The notes below the pieces were generated by a model, which searched no databases, had not been told where the DNA came from, and saw only the letters and a list, made by a program, of their open reading frames with translations. Shown here piece after piece: positions 37,249 through 45,956 of a stretch of 64,000 nt of DNA. This DNA is from Methylocystaceae bacterium. GTDB taxonomy: Bacteria > Pseudomonadota > Alphaproteobacteria > Rhodospirillales > Terasakiellaceae. The stretch is from contig JABXIG010000003.1 in the NCBI GenBank assembly GCA_013373205.1, positions 372,001-436,000 of the forward strand. The letters are read 5' to 3'. How positions within the stretch are numbered: the first letter of the stretch is position 1; each line of letters starts with the position of its first letter. The translations under genes and the position numbers were made by a program.

Positions 37249-38400
37249 CTAGGCCGCCCCTTCACTTTGGTGTTGTCTGGCAAATTCAAGTTCGCGCGCG
37301 ACTCTTTTTGCATTGCGTTTGGGGTGCCATGTCATAAAGAAACTACAGACAGGGATTGGCAGTAGGGTCCCAAAATACAGTAGGGGGATTAATGTCAGGT
37401 TTTTCGCAGCAATATTTGCCATACCTAAAGAGGCTACTTGTAACAGAATTACGCCCGCAATCGCTAACATGATACGTTTGGCTTGCCCTCGTCGGCTGAA
37501 CTGTCCTGCTGTCAGGAAAAGAAGGGCTGCAAGGGCATTGGATAGGCACAAGAATGGGGTTAGCAGCCGTTGATGGCCTTCGATAATATGTTTGCCGAAA
37601 TCGTGGATACTTAGGCCTACGGTAGTTTCCGGGTGCAGCAATTCAGGGACCATCAGTTCGCGTGCTTCGGGTACGCGTGCACTATCATTGCCCTTCTTGA
37701 TCGGTACATCATGGGTGTAACGATCAAAATGCAGCATGGAAAATTTACCCGTGGTCGGTTCTACCACCTGACGATTACCCTGGAACATGATGACACGAGC
37801 GGACCCGTCGACTTCGACCAAGGCGCCCCGCTGCGCCATCAGGGTGACCGGGCGTTCCGGGTCGGTTTCATCATGCACCAGAATGCCAAGCAATTGACCT
37901 TCTTGGGTGCGTTCGCGCACATAAACGGTTACTTTACCACCCAGTTCGTTAAAAGCCCCTTCGCGCAATAATAAATGCGACATGCTATGGCGAAGTTCCC
38001 ATTGTAATTCGCGGAAAAGTTCATAGGATTTGGGCACCAGATAGAGATTGAGCGCATAAGACGCCATCATCACCACAAAGGTCAGCACAAGGGCAGGCTT
38101 GGCGATCATCCAGTTGCTCATGCCACACGCGCGCATGACCGGAAGTTCACGGTCCATATTCAGGCGGCTGTAGGTAAAAGTGACCACGGCAAAAAGCGCA
38201 ATAGGTAGGATGATAGTCAAAAAGTTGGGCAGTAACAGGGCGGTGAAATAGATGAACATACCGATACCCAAGCCCCGATTCACAATCATTTCCACAAAAC
38301 GTAACGATTGTGTCAGCCACAGCACACAGACAAGAGCAAGTGCAACCAGCACAAAGCCTGCAAAAAGCTGTCGAAAGAGGTATCTGTCCAAACTTTTCAT
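37249..38400 (-). CDS. lptF: LPS export ABC transporter permease LptF
   Basis: A 383-residue partner of LptG. MKSLDRYLFRQLFAGFVLV starts the first helix; ELPVMRACGMSNWMIAKPAL is the coupling helix that contacts LptB. The periplasmic jellyroll spans about 130-270, and three helices follow. It is the first gene of lptF-lptG-surA-pdxA-rsmA, and reads away from the deaminase gene. The AT-rich 80-base gap upstream must contain both promoters. Confidence 0.93.
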   Translation of the reverse strand: MKSLDRYLFRQLFAGFVLVALALVCVLWLTQSLRFVEMIVNRGLGIGMFIYFTALLLPNFLTIILPIALFAVVTFTYSRLNMDRELPVMRACGMSNWMIAKPALVLTFVVMMASYALNLYLVPKSYELFRELQWELRHSMSHLLLREGAFNELGGKVTVYVRERTQEGQLLGILVHDETDPERPVTLMAQRGALVEVDGSARVIMFQGNRQVVEPTTGKFSMLHFDRYTHDVPIKKGNDSARVPEARELMVPELLHPETTVGLSIHDFGKHIIEGHQRLLTPFLCLSNALAALLFLTAGQFSRRGQAKRIMLAIAGVILLQVASLGMANIAAKNLTLIPLLYFGTLLPIPVCSFFMTWHPKRNAKRVARELEFARQHQSEGAA

Positions 38401-38480
38401 GATCGGGGAAGTATAATCCTTGATGCAACAAAAGAAAGCAATATGATCGTCCTTGTGAAAATTGCAAGCAGGGAGTCATC

Positions 38481-38933
38481 ATGGCGGGAAATAAATGGAA
38501 TATGCGCGGCATCGAAGTGGCCCGCACAGTCGCAAAATGGTCCAAAGACAAAAGCACACAAGTCGGTGCTGTGGTCTTGATGGAAGACGGCACACCCCTG
38601 ACGTTTGCCTATAACGGCTTTGCCCGCGGCGTTGATGACGATGTACCCGAACGCCACGAACGTCCCGAAAAATACAAATGGACTAGCCACGCCGAAGAAA
38701 ACGCTATTGCTAACTTGGCACGGACCGGACAAATGGCACGCGGTGCAACTTTGTATGTTACCCATTTCCCCTGTGCCGGTTGTGCCAGAAAAATCATTCA
38801 GGCTGGAATCGCCCGCGTGGTCGTGGATGCGGCTTCCATGAACGAAGATTTTATTGCACGCTGGGAAGAAGACATGTCTTGTTCCAAAGAGATGTTCGCC
38901 GAAGGTGGGGTTGAGGTGATTATCCACGAATAA
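38481..38933 (+). CDS. Deoxycytidylate deaminase-family zinc enzyme
   Basis: A 150-residue cytidine-deaminase-fold protein. The zinc site is intact: His70 and proton-shuttle Glu72 in SHAEENAIANLA, Cys98 and Cys101 in FPCAGCARKI. Size and the FAYNGFARGVDDD insertion before the His motif fit the dCMP deaminase (ComEB-like) group more than tRNA adenosine deaminase. Its likely reaction is dCMP to dUMP in thymidylate supply, although related proteins act on other nucleotides. GCAGGGAG lies before the ATG. Confidence 0.8.
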   Translation: MAGNKWNMRGIEVARTVAKWSKDKSTQVGAVVLMEDGTPLTFAYNGFARGVDDDVPERHERPEKYKWTSHAEENAIANLARTGQMARGATLYVTHFPCAGCARKIIQAGIARVVVDAASMNEDFIARWEEDMSCSKEMFAEGGVEVIIHE

Positions 38934-38937
38934 CGGC

Positions 38938-39003
38938 TCGTCATTCCCGCGAAAGCGGGAGCCCAAACTGCGTGATATTGGATCCTCGTTTTCACAGGGA
39001 TAA
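38938..39003. repeat. Degenerate intergenic palindromic repeat
   Basis: The unit contains CATTCCCGCGAAAGCGGGAG, a typical interspersed palindrome of proteobacterial genomes, then a partly symmetric second half ending TTTTCACAGGGATAACC. It has no T-run on the hairpin. Only one such full unit is visible in the window. The shorter hairpins elsewhere share the C/G-rich arm with a GAAA-type loop. Confidence 0.6.
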
Positions 39004-39013
39004 CCACTACAAC

Positions 39014-39053
39014 AAAAAAGGCCCGTCGCCTGTTCCAGCGAAGGGCCTTTTTT
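39014..39053. terminator. Bidirectional terminator between deaminase and acyl-CoA dehydrogenase genes
   Basis: AAAAAAGGCCC pairs with GGGCCTTTTTT (39043-39053) around an inner TCGC/GCGA stem. Both flanks are suitable A- and T-runs. Confidence 0.8.
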
Positions 39054-39071
39054 ACATTCACTTTTAATGAC

Positions 39072-40856
39072 TTATAGGTACTCGTCTGCGCAATCGAGAA
39101 CGGCACCATAGCCTTTGGTGAACATGTCAGCCAACGCACCACTTGCAGGCAGAATTTGTTCTGCAAAGAAGCGTGCTGTGTTGATTTTGGCTTTCATGAA
39201 GGTTGGGTCGCCTTCGCCTGCATCCAGTTTGGCTTGTGCAACAACTGCGGATTTGGTCAGTAACCAGCCGCCACAGACGTTACCCATCAGGCGCAGGAAG
39301 TGAACAGAGCCGGTTGCAGCTTGTTTCGGGTCTTCCTTGAAGCTTTCCACCAACCAGGCAGCAGCTTCTTCAACCTTGGCGACACCGATTTCAACTTCTG
39401 CTGCCATGTCGGCAAAGACGCCGCCTTTCGCTTTAGCAGTTTCAATATCAGCTTTGACCATCGGAAGCAGGATATCCAAATAGGCCCCGCCGTTCATAGC
39501 GACTTTACGCCCGATCAGGTCATTACATTGAATGCCGTTTGTACCTTCGTAGATGGAGGTAATACGCACATCGCGCAGCCATTGTGGGGCACCACTTTCT
39601 TCGATAAAGCCCATACCACCATGGACCTGAATGCCATCATCGGCGACTTCTTTACCAATGTCGGTGCTGTAAGCTTTCACAATCGGGGTCAGAAGCTGGA
39701 TCAATGCATCTGCCTTGGCGCGATCTTCATCAGTTGCACCTTTCGCAAAGAAGTCTTGCTGACGTGCGGCAAAGTAAGAAATGGCGCGCGCTGCTTCTGT
39801 TTTGGATTTCATCGTTAACAGCATTCGACGCACATCGGGGTGCTTGTCGATGGAAACAGATGATTTGTCTTTAGACCCGATCAATGGGCTTTGAATACGG
39901 TCGCGCGCATATTCACGGGCACATTGATATGCACGTTCAGCTGCCGCGAAACCTTCATTCCCGACGTTCAGACGCGCATTGTTCATCATGGTGAACATGC
40001 AGGCGAGACCTTTGTTTTCTTCTTTTACAAGATAGCCTGTGGCTTCTTCGAAAGACATGGTTGCGGTGGGGGAACCATGGATACCCATTTTATGTTCCAG
40101 CGAAATGCAATAAGCCGGGTTACGTTCCCCCAAGGAGCCATCTTCATTCACCAGGAATTTAGGTACGATGAACAATGAAATCCCGCGTGATCCGGCAGGC
40201 GCATCGGGTGTGCGCGCCAGAACAAGGTGGACGATGTTTTCGGTCATGTCATGTTCACCAAAGGTGATGAAAATCTTTTGACCTGTGATTTTATAAGTGC
40301 CGTCTTCTTGCTTGACTGCTTTTGTGCTGACGGCTGCAAGGTCAGAACCCGCAGAGGGTTCTGTCAGGTTCATGGTACCTGTCCATTCGCCGGAGGTCAT
40401 CTTTTCAAGGAAGATCGCTTTTTGTTCATCAGAGGCATGTTTTTCCATGGCGTCAATGGCACCCGCTGTCAGCATGGGGCATAGACCAAAGGCGATGGAA
40501 GAGGCGTTCCAAATTTCGCTAACCGCATTTGACAGAACAAATGGCAGACCCATGCCGCCAAATTCCGGATCACAACCGATCCCTTGCCAGCCACCTTCAA
40601 TGAATTGGGCATAGGCTTCTTTAAAGCCGGGGGCCGTTGTGACGGTATTGTCTTTCCAAACCGGGTTTTCCGTGTCGGACACGCGGGCCAATGGGGCAAT
40701 AACATCACGACCAAGTTTGCCAGCTTCTTCCAAAATGGCGTCCACCATATCTTCAGTTGCTTCTTCATATCCGGGCAGGGCCGTGATAGTTTCTAGATCA
40801 AAGACATCCTTGATGAGAAATTCCATCTCGGTGATCGGTGCGTTATATACAGTCAT
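39072..40856 (-). CDS. Acyl-CoA dehydrogenase with C-terminal extension
   Basis: About 594 residues from the ATG at 40856, chosen because AAAGGGG precedes it; the frame is open 24 bases further. N-terminal extension MTVYNAPITEMEFLI and the long C-terminal domain (about 470-594) are typical of the 600-residue branch that includes DmdC-like enzymes and many long-chain dehydrogenases. FAD-binding segment MNLTEPSAGSDLAAV and catalytic Glu in SIYEGTNGIQ are present. It oxidises an acyl-CoA to the enoyl form and passes electrons to ETF. The acyl chain, or methylthiopropionyl-CoA, cannot be told from sequence. It is monocistronic. Confidence 0.9.
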   Translation of the reverse strand: MTVYNAPITEMEFLIKDVFDLETITALPGYEEATEDMVDAILEEAGKLGRDVIAPLARVSDTENPVWKDNTVTTAPGFKEAYAQFIEGGWQGIGCDPEFGGMGLPFVLSNAVSEIWNASSIAFGLCPMLTAGAIDAMEKHASDEQKAIFLEKMTSGEWTGTMNLTEPSAGSDLAAVSTKAVKQEDGTYKITGQKIFITFGEHDMTENIVHLVLARTPDAPAGSRGISLFIVPKFLVNEDGSLGERNPAYCISLEHKMGIHGSPTATMSFEEATGYLVKEENKGLACMFTMMNNARLNVGNEGFAAAERAYQCAREYARDRIQSPLIGSKDKSSVSIDKHPDVRRMLLTMKSKTEAARAISYFAARQQDFFAKGATDEDRAKADALIQLLTPIVKAYSTDIGKEVADDGIQVHGGMGFIEESGAPQWLRDVRITSIYEGTNGIQCNDLIGRKVAMNGGAYLDILLPMVKADIETAKAKGGVFADMAAEVEIGVAKVEEAAAWLVESFKEDPKQAATGSVHFLRLMGNVCGGWLLTKSAVVAQAKLDAGEGDPTFMKAKINTARFFAEQILPASGALADMFTKGYGAVLDCADEYL

Positions 40857-41020
40857 GATAAACCCCTTTGGTTTAGGCAAAGTTCGTGATTTTTTTAGCT
40901 GTTTTGACTATAGTCGATATGTCTTCGCAAGTGCCACATAAATGTGTGCAGCGCGAATTAATTTTTTGTGACGAAGGAGCAAAAGATTGTTTTATTCCTT
41001 AAAGATACAATAGGAAGTTT

Positions 41021-41845
41021 ATGCATATTATCCGGCTGCTTCTATCCATCGATCATCAGAAAAAGAAAACGTATGGATTAAATCTTCCATTTTTTATTTA
41101 TCTTCATTTTGTCACCAGTAAAGAATTTGAAACGGTACTGCCTGAGGGCTTGCAAGAAAAATGTTTAACAGCCAAAAAACATTTCTATCAGGAGAACAAG
41201 TTTTTCAGCGAAGAGTATATGGTGGATTACAAGCGCAGCCCCTATATCCGTTTCTTGACAGGGCCTGATGTCCATAAATTTTTTGCCAAACTTCTATCGT
41301 TAAATTATCAGCCCCATCGCCATCTCTTGAGAGAGAACGCGGGATCATTTACCGAGTTCTTTGCGGATCTTGATCTGTTCTGGGCAGATAAATATCGAAA
41401 GAAGGGGGACGGTATCGATGAACAAACTTTACGTGACGTTCTGTTCTGTCAGGCTTGTTTACAAACACATTATCAACGTATCTTTGACAAGAAAAACCTG
41501 CGTGACAAACTGGATGATTTTGCAAAATCTGAATTGATTGCACGGGAAGAAGAAATAGCTGTGCTGCGTCAGGAAATGGCAGATCTTAAGAGGCATTTAA
41601 AGCGTAAGGAACATCACTGCAAAACGTTACAACAGCAGTTGGATCAGGCACAGGAAGAAAAGATCGTTCTTGTGCCCGGCGATCCGCATCATATGTTAGG
41701 CTTGGCTTCAGATGAAAAAGGCCGTGTCGAAAAGCGGGCCAAGGCACTGTTGAAGGCATTGCATCCAGATAAATCCGGTACATCTGAAACCGCATACCTG
41801 TTTGATTTAATCGTAAAGTCTCGTGACCTTGCCTTGAAAGACTAA
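41021..41845 (+). CDS. Unusual J-domain protein with C-terminal J domain
   Basis: A 274-residue protein. The N-terminal 165 residues are an unknown domain (MHIIRLLLSIDHQKKKTYG, later FFADLDLFWADKYRKKG). Residues about 170-215 are a charged coiled coil (IAREEEIAVLRQEMADLKR). The last 55 form a J domain, DPHHMLGLASDEKG, helix II rich in Lys/Arg and the HPD motif at 248-250 (KALHPDKSG). J domains stimulate DnaK-type Hsp70 ATPases; most bacterial ones are N-terminal. The client-binding part here would be N-terminal. AGGAAG precedes the ATG. It overlaps the end of convergent hemN by 4 bases. Confidence 0.75.
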   Translation: MHIIRLLLSIDHQKKKTYGLNLPFFIYLHFVTSKEFETVLPEGLQEKCLTAKKHFYQENKFFSEEYMVDYKRSPYIRFLTGPDVHKFFAKLLSLNYQPHRHLLRENAGSFTEFFADLDLFWADKYRKKGDGIDEQTLRDVLFCQACLQTHYQRIFDKKNLRDKLDDFAKSELIAREEEIAVLRQEMADLKRHLKRKEHHCKTLQQQLDQAQEEKIVLVPGDPHHMLGLASDEKGRVEKRAKALLKALHPDKSGTSETAYLFDLIVKSRDLALKD

Positions 41846-43200
41846 ACCGCGCGGGAGTGTTTTTTCTGACCTTTTTGCAGATAGGTATCAAAGGTGGCGG
41901 CAACCATTCGCATCAAGGGTCTGCCTTCTTCCGGCAAGGTCAGGACGCCGTTTGACAGGGTGCAGATGTCATCTTCGATCAAGACCTGAAGCTTTTCTTC
42001 TTCTGAGGCAAAGAAGTCTTCATCAAAGCCGTGTTCACGACAGAGTTTGGGGAGGTCCACTTTCATATTGCACATGATTTGTTCAATGACTGCGCGGCGC
42101 AGGATGTCTTCTTCGGTTAGGGAACGGGTGCGACCAACGGGGAGCTGGCCGTTATCAATCATGCGTTTGTAATCGCGCAAAGGCTGAACATTGGCAACAT
42201 ATCCATCGGGTGTCTGACCAATGCTGGAGGCCCCAAGTGGCAGCATGACTGGGTTGTTATCAACCGTGTAGCCTTGAAAATTGCGATGTAAGCGTTCTTC
42301 CTTCATCGCGCGGGTCATTTCATCATCGGGGCGGGCATAATGGTCCAGGCCGATTTTGACAAACCCGTGTTCTTCCAGACGACTTGCCGCAGCTTCCATC
42401 TGTTCCCAGCGTTCTTTAGCATTGGGCAAGGCTTCTTCCGGGATTAATTTCATGTGGCTTTTCATCCACGGTACATGAGCATATCCAAAGACCGCAAACC
42501 GTTTGGGTTCCAGACTGACAGCTTTATCCACCATATCCAAAACCCGTTCCGTACTTTGGAAAGGAAGCCCATAGAGCAAGTCAAAGTTGATAGAGGTAAT
42601 GCCGTATTTTTTCAGCCAGCCTACCACATCTTTTGTGACCCCAAATGGTTGAATACGGTTGATGGCGACCTGAACTTCCTCATGAAAATCCTGCACCCCG
42701 ATGGACGCACGATTGATCCCGGCTTCTGCGATGGCTTTGACATAGTCTTCCGTCGCTGTGCGCGGGTCAAGTTCAACCGCGAGTTCGGAACTGTCATCAA
42801 TGTCAAACAGGCTTTTCAGTTTTTCAATGATGGATTTCCAGTCTTCTGCCTTCAACATGGTGGGCGACCCACCGCCCCAATGGACGTGTTTGGCTGTCAT
42901 GCGTGCAGGCAGGGCTTCGGCAAGAAGTTCGATTTCTCTATGGACATATTTCAGGTAGTCTGTGATCGGATCATAACGTTTGACGATCTTGGTATAACAA
43001 CCACAGAAAGAACACATCTCGTCACAAAAAGGGATGTGAATATAAAGCGATACCCCAACTTTTGGATCTAAATTCTTTAACCAGTCACGATAGTCCTGAT
43101 CGGTGTCTGTCTCCAGAAAATGCGGCGAGGTCGGATAGCTGGTGTAGCGTGGTACCCGCAGGTCGTATTTTTCAGATTTTTCGGCAATGGAAACAGTCAT
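41842..43200 (-). CDS. hemN: Oxygen-independent coproporphyrinogen-III oxidase
   Basis: A 452-residue radical-SAM enzyme that decarboxylates coproporphyrinogen III under low oxygen. The cluster motif is HIPFCDEMCSFCGC with Cys59, Cys63 and Cys66, plus the Cys68 typical of true HemN. N-terminal PRYTSYPTSPHF and HWGGGSPT are also HemN-specific, which separates it from the HemW chaperone. The upstream region has a partial FNR-type site (43245-43258). The presence suggests growth under microaerobic or anaerobic conditions. Confidence 0.95.
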   Translation of the reverse strand: MTVSIAEKSEKYDLRVPRYTSYPTSPHFLETDTDQDYRDWLKNLDPKVGVSLYIHIPFCDEMCSFCGCYTKIVKRYDPITDYLKYVHREIELLAEALPARMTAKHVHWGGGSPTMLKAEDWKSIIEKLKSLFDIDDSSELAVELDPRTATEDYVKAIAEAGINRASIGVQDFHEEVQVAINRIQPFGVTKDVVGWLKKYGITSINFDLLYGLPFQSTERVLDMVDKAVSLEPKRFAVFGYAHVPWMKSHMKLIPEEALPNAKERWEQMEAAASRLEEHGFVKIGLDHYARPDDEMTRAMKEERLHRNFQGYTVDNNPVMLPLGASSIGQTPDGYVANVQPLRDYKRMIDNGQLPVGRTRSLTEEDILRRAVIEQIMCNMKVDLPKLCREHGFDEDFFASEEEKLQVLIEDDICTLSNGVLTLPEEGRPLMRMVAATFDTYLQKGQKKHSRAV

Positions 43201-43244
43201 GATATTTGAATCCGAACATAATAAATTAAAGGCTAATCATACGC

Positions 43245-43258
43245 TATATGGCGATCAA
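43245..43258 (-). promoter_or_regulatory. Weak FNR/FixK-type box upstream of hemN
   Basis: TATAT-GGCG-ATCAA matches the TTGAT-N4-ATCAA consensus fully on one arm and three of five bases on the other. It lies about 45-58 bases before the hemN ATG. hemN is a known FnrL target in related bacteria. The match alone is weak. Confidence 0.3.
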
Positions 43259-43366
43259 ATGTGGTCATTATGGGGCAGTGATAAATATTTTCCCACAAGT
43301 TGAATTGTCTGGACCAATTGTGTGCACTTCGCTATAGATACAGATAAAGTGATATAAGAGGAATCT

Positions 43367-44176
43367 ATGTCAAAATGCTGTCTATCCTGGGTTGTTTTTC
43401 TTTGTCTAGGGTTGTTAAATAGTCTGAATGTTCAGGCCGCCGGACTGGAAGGGATAACGATCCGGTTTTGTGGCGATGGTTCTGGCTGGCCACCCTATAC
43501 CTACATTGACCCCAAAGAACCCGGTGTGGTTAAGGGCTATGATGTTGATGTTATAAAAGAAATTCTGGAATCCCATGGCATTATTGCTGAATTTAGCATG
43601 CCATCTTGGAAACAGTGTCTGGAACGTGCCAAGGATGGTCATGCATTTCAAGTGGCCTTGAGCTCGTCTTATAATGATAAACGTGCACATGATTTTATTT
43701 TTACACGCAAATATTATTCTTCGGTGCAAAGCTACTTTTATTCAACAGAACGTTTTAAGGTGCGCCCTGACATCAAGAAAGCAAGTGATCTGTTTTTGTT
43801 TGGTCAGGTCTGTGGGCGCTATTCCTACAATTATGAAGGAACAGGCGTTTTAAAAAATGATCAGATTAATATGGCGGCAAAGTCTTACACGGCACTCGTT
43901 TCACGAACTTTAAATGATGATTGCGCCTTCTTTATTGGTCGTCCCAGCATCTTGTTGGGCTTTCGCCTAATGGAAGCGAAATTGATTAACGCGAACGAAA
44001 TCTCTTATGCCCCGATCCCCAATGCAAAGCATGATGATTTTTATATGCTGATTTCGCGCAATTCCCCTTATGCGGATGAATTGAAGCGTATCCTGGATGA
44101 GGGCATTGAACGACTTGAAAAATCAGGTCGTCTAAAAGAAATCTTGGATAGCTACTACATAAAAATGCAAAGTTAA
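43367..44176 (+). CDS. Solitary periplasmic solute-binding protein (family 3)
   Basis: A 269-residue protein with a signal peptide (WVVFLCLGLLNSLNVQAAG) and the SBP_bac_3 fold: RFCGDGSGWPPYTYID, VKGYDVDVIKEILESHG, and a terminal LKRILDEGIERLEKSGRLKEI. These proteins bind polar amino acids or other small polar solutes. No ABC permease or ATPase is adjacent, so it may feed a distant transporter or a sensor. TAAGAGGAA precedes the ATG. A terminator follows 10 bases after the stop. Confidence 0.85.
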   Translation: MSKCCLSWVVFLCLGLLNSLNVQAAGLEGITIRFCGDGSGWPPYTYIDPKEPGVVKGYDVDVIKEILESHGIIAEFSMPSWKQCLERAKDGHAFQVALSSSYNDKRAHDFIFTRKYYSSVQSYFYSTERFKVRPDIKKASDLFLFGQVCGRYSYNYEGTGVLKNDQINMAAKSYTALVSRTLNDDCAFFIGRPSILLGFRLMEAKLINANEISYAPIPNAKHDDFYMLISRNSPYADELKRILDEGIERLEKSGRLKEILDSYYIKMQS

Positions 44177-44186
44177 GACGGCTCAG

Positions 44187-44225
44187 AAAAAAGCTCCGAA
44201 CCTTGAAGGGACGGAGCTTTTTTTA
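44187..44225. terminator. Bidirectional terminator between the solute-binding protein and cyclophilin genes
   Basis: AAAAAAGCTCCG pairs with CGGAGCTTTTTT around an inner CCTT/AAGG stem. A- and T-runs flank both sides. Confidence 0.8.
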
Positions 44226-44231
44226 TTGAAG

Positions 44232-44777
44232 TTACTTGGCGTCAGCGGCAACTTGCATTTTGATAATTTTATCAGGATTGGTGACTTGACCGTTTTTAAA
44301 GCTGCTGCCTTTTTTGATACGGTTTACAAACTCCATTCCTTCAACCACATGACCCCAGACGGTATATTGTCCATCCAGATGTGCTGCCTTTTTAAAGACA
44401 ATAAAGAATTGGCTGTTGGCGCTGTTCGGGCTGGAAGAACGTGCCATGGAAACTGTGCCGGTGACATGTTTTTCGTTGGAAAATTCTGCCGGAAGATCAG
44501 GATATTTGCTACCGCCCATACCTGTTCCGGTTGGATCGCCGCCCTGTGCCATAAAACCACGGATCACGCGGTGAAAGACAGTCCCATCATAAAAACCTTC
44601 GCGGGTTAATTGTTTGATGCGGGCCACGTGTTGCGGGGCAATGTCCGGGCGCATTTTAATGACCACACGGCCATTTTTCAGGTCCATATAAAGGGTGTTT
44701 TCCAAATCATAATCCTGGGCTTGGGCTGATATATTCAGACCGATCAGAACCAGTAGGCTAAGAATAAAGCGTTTCAT
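44232..44777 (-). CDS. Periplasmic cyclophilin-type peptidyl-prolyl isomerase
   Basis: A 181-residue protein with a signal peptide (MKRFILSLLVLIGLNISAQA-Q). The cyclophilin core is complete: FHRVIRGFMAQGGDPTGTG with the catalytic Arg and Phe, then SANSQFFIVF and a HLDGQYTVWGHV loop. It catalyses proline isomerisation in the periplasm. It follows the gene of a cytoplasmic paralogue by 20 bases on the same strand, so the pair arose by duplication and differs in location. The pairing is common in alphaproteobacteria. Confidence 0.95.
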   Translation of the reverse strand: MKRFILSLLVLIGLNISAQAQDYDLENTLYMDLKNGRVVIKMRPDIAPQHVARIKQLTREGFYDGTVFHRVIRGFMAQGGDPTGTGMGGSKYPDLPAEFSNEKHVTGTVSMARSSSPNSANSQFFIVFKKAAHLDGQYTVWGHVVEGMEFVNRIKKGSSFKNGQVTNPDKIIKMQVAADAK

Positions 44778-44797
44778 TAAATCTTCTACCTTGGTTT

Positions 44798-45286
44798 TTA
44801 TACGTCAGCTGCAACTTGCATCTTGATGATGCTGTCGGGCACATCAACAGAACCGTTGTTGAACGGGCTGCCTTTTTTAATGGCATGGACATGTTCCATG
44901 CCGTCAGTGATCTGACCCCAGAAGGTATATTGGTTATCCAGATGTGGGGCGCGGTCAAAGCACAGGAAAAATTGGCTATTTGCGCTGTCCGGGTCCATGG
45001 AACGCGCCATGGAACAGGATCCTTCAATATGCGGTTCATCTGAAAATTCAGCTTCCAGATTTGGATAATCACTGCCGCCCATACCTGTCCCGGTTGGGTC
45101 ACCGCCCTGTGCCATAAAACCATCGATCACACGGTGGAAAACAACCCCGTCATAAAAGCCTTCACGCGCCAGCATCTTGATGCGTTCGCAATGTTTAGGG
45201 GCCAGATCGGGGCGAAGTTCAATGGTGACGCGCCCGTCTTTGAGGTCCAGATAGAGGGTGTTTTCAGGATCTTTTATATCGACCAT
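44798..45286 (-). CDS. Cytoplasmic cyclophilin-type peptidyl-prolyl isomerase
   Basis: A 162-residue cyclophilin without signal peptide (MVDIKDPENTLYLDLKDG). Core motifs FHRVIDGFMAQGGDPTGTG, SANSQFFLCF and HLDNQYTFWGQI are intact. It is the first gene of the cyclophilin pair and differs from the periplasmic copy mainly in the N-terminus and more acidic surface. Confidence 0.95.
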   Translation of the reverse strand: MVDIKDPENTLYLDLKDGRVTIELRPDLAPKHCERIKMLAREGFYDGVVFHRVIDGFMAQGGDPTGTGMGGSDYPNLEAEFSDEPHIEGSCSMARSMDPDSANSQFFLCFDRAPHLDNQYTFWGQITDGMEHVHAIKKGSPFNNGSVDVPDSIIKMQVAADV

Positions 45287-45365
45287 GTTGCAGCTGCCTT
45301 GTTTTCTTTACATTCAAAATGGGCGACAGAGTAACATAATTTGGATATGGGAAAAGGCCGTATTT

Positions 45366-45914
45366 TTAAGCAACGAAATCCAGAGGGCGTTCCAGGCTTT
45401 GCAGTACCCCTAAAATCCGGTCAATTTGCTTGAGAGTTTTTTCATTATCCGACGGATAGCGCCGTTCAAAATCGTAACGGTCTTCCCATTCCGCGATATA
45501 ATCGCGGGGGCGATCCGGTTCAGCCCTCTCACCGGTTAAGGCACCGATGGTGGCGTCAAAGCCGGGGTGGAGTTCGGATTGAAAGGCCAGCATTGAATAT
45601 TCGTCATAAGACAGGGACCCATCGATATAGAGGTCGAGGCTCAGTTCTGCCATTTCGCGTGGTGTTGTGGTGCGAACATCCAGAATATCTTCGTCGTCGC
45701 CGCTTTCGTTGTTTAAGGTCTCAAGATCAATTTCGATCCCGTTAAATTCGACAATATCTTGTGGGGCAGTGCGTTTAGCCTGTTCTATGCGTTCGAGATC
45801 TTGGTCGCTTGGTGGTGGGGTGATCAGGGCTTGATTTTGCGTATAGGCAGTTTGACGAGACAGATTTTCCTGTTCATGCAACAAGACGTGCGAAAGGTTT
45901 GAATCAATATGCAT
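45366..45914 (-). CDS. Acidic protein of unknown function, 182 residues
   Basis: No family recognised. The start at 45914 is chosen for the strong GAGGGAGG before it; an upstream GTG-type frame would add six residues. The N-terminal part (MHIDSNLSHVLLHEQEN) looks helical, the middle is acidic (NNESGDDEDILDV), and a conserved-looking segment, MAELSLDLYIDGSLSYDEY, precedes a Pro/Arg patch and a final amphipathic helix LKQIDRILGVLQSL. No signal peptide or membrane segment. It lies 42 bases after the diguanylate cyclase gene on the same strand, so a link to c-di-GMP signalling is possible but unproven. Confidence 0.75.
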   Translation of the reverse strand: MHIDSNLSHVLLHEQENLSRQTAYTQNQALITPPPSDQDLERIEQAKRTAPQDIVEFNGIEIDLETLNNESGDDEDILDVRTTTPREMAELSLDLYIDGSLSYDEYSMLAFQSELHPGFDATIGALTGERAEPDRPRDYIAEWEDRYDFERRYPSDNEKTLKQIDRILGVLQSLERPLDFVA

Positions 45915-45956
45915 GATACAAACCTCCCTCAAATGCTAAAATGTTGATGACTGGCG

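Noticed and set aside
38397-38966. 189-residue minus-strand frame starting MGSRFRGNDE
   Set aside because: Its start is the translation of a known type of intergenic palindrome, and the rest is antisense to the deaminase gene.
38798-39166. 122-residue minus-strand frame with APAFAGMT-like sequence
   Set aside because: Again the translation of the palindromic repeat plus antisense sequence; not a gene.
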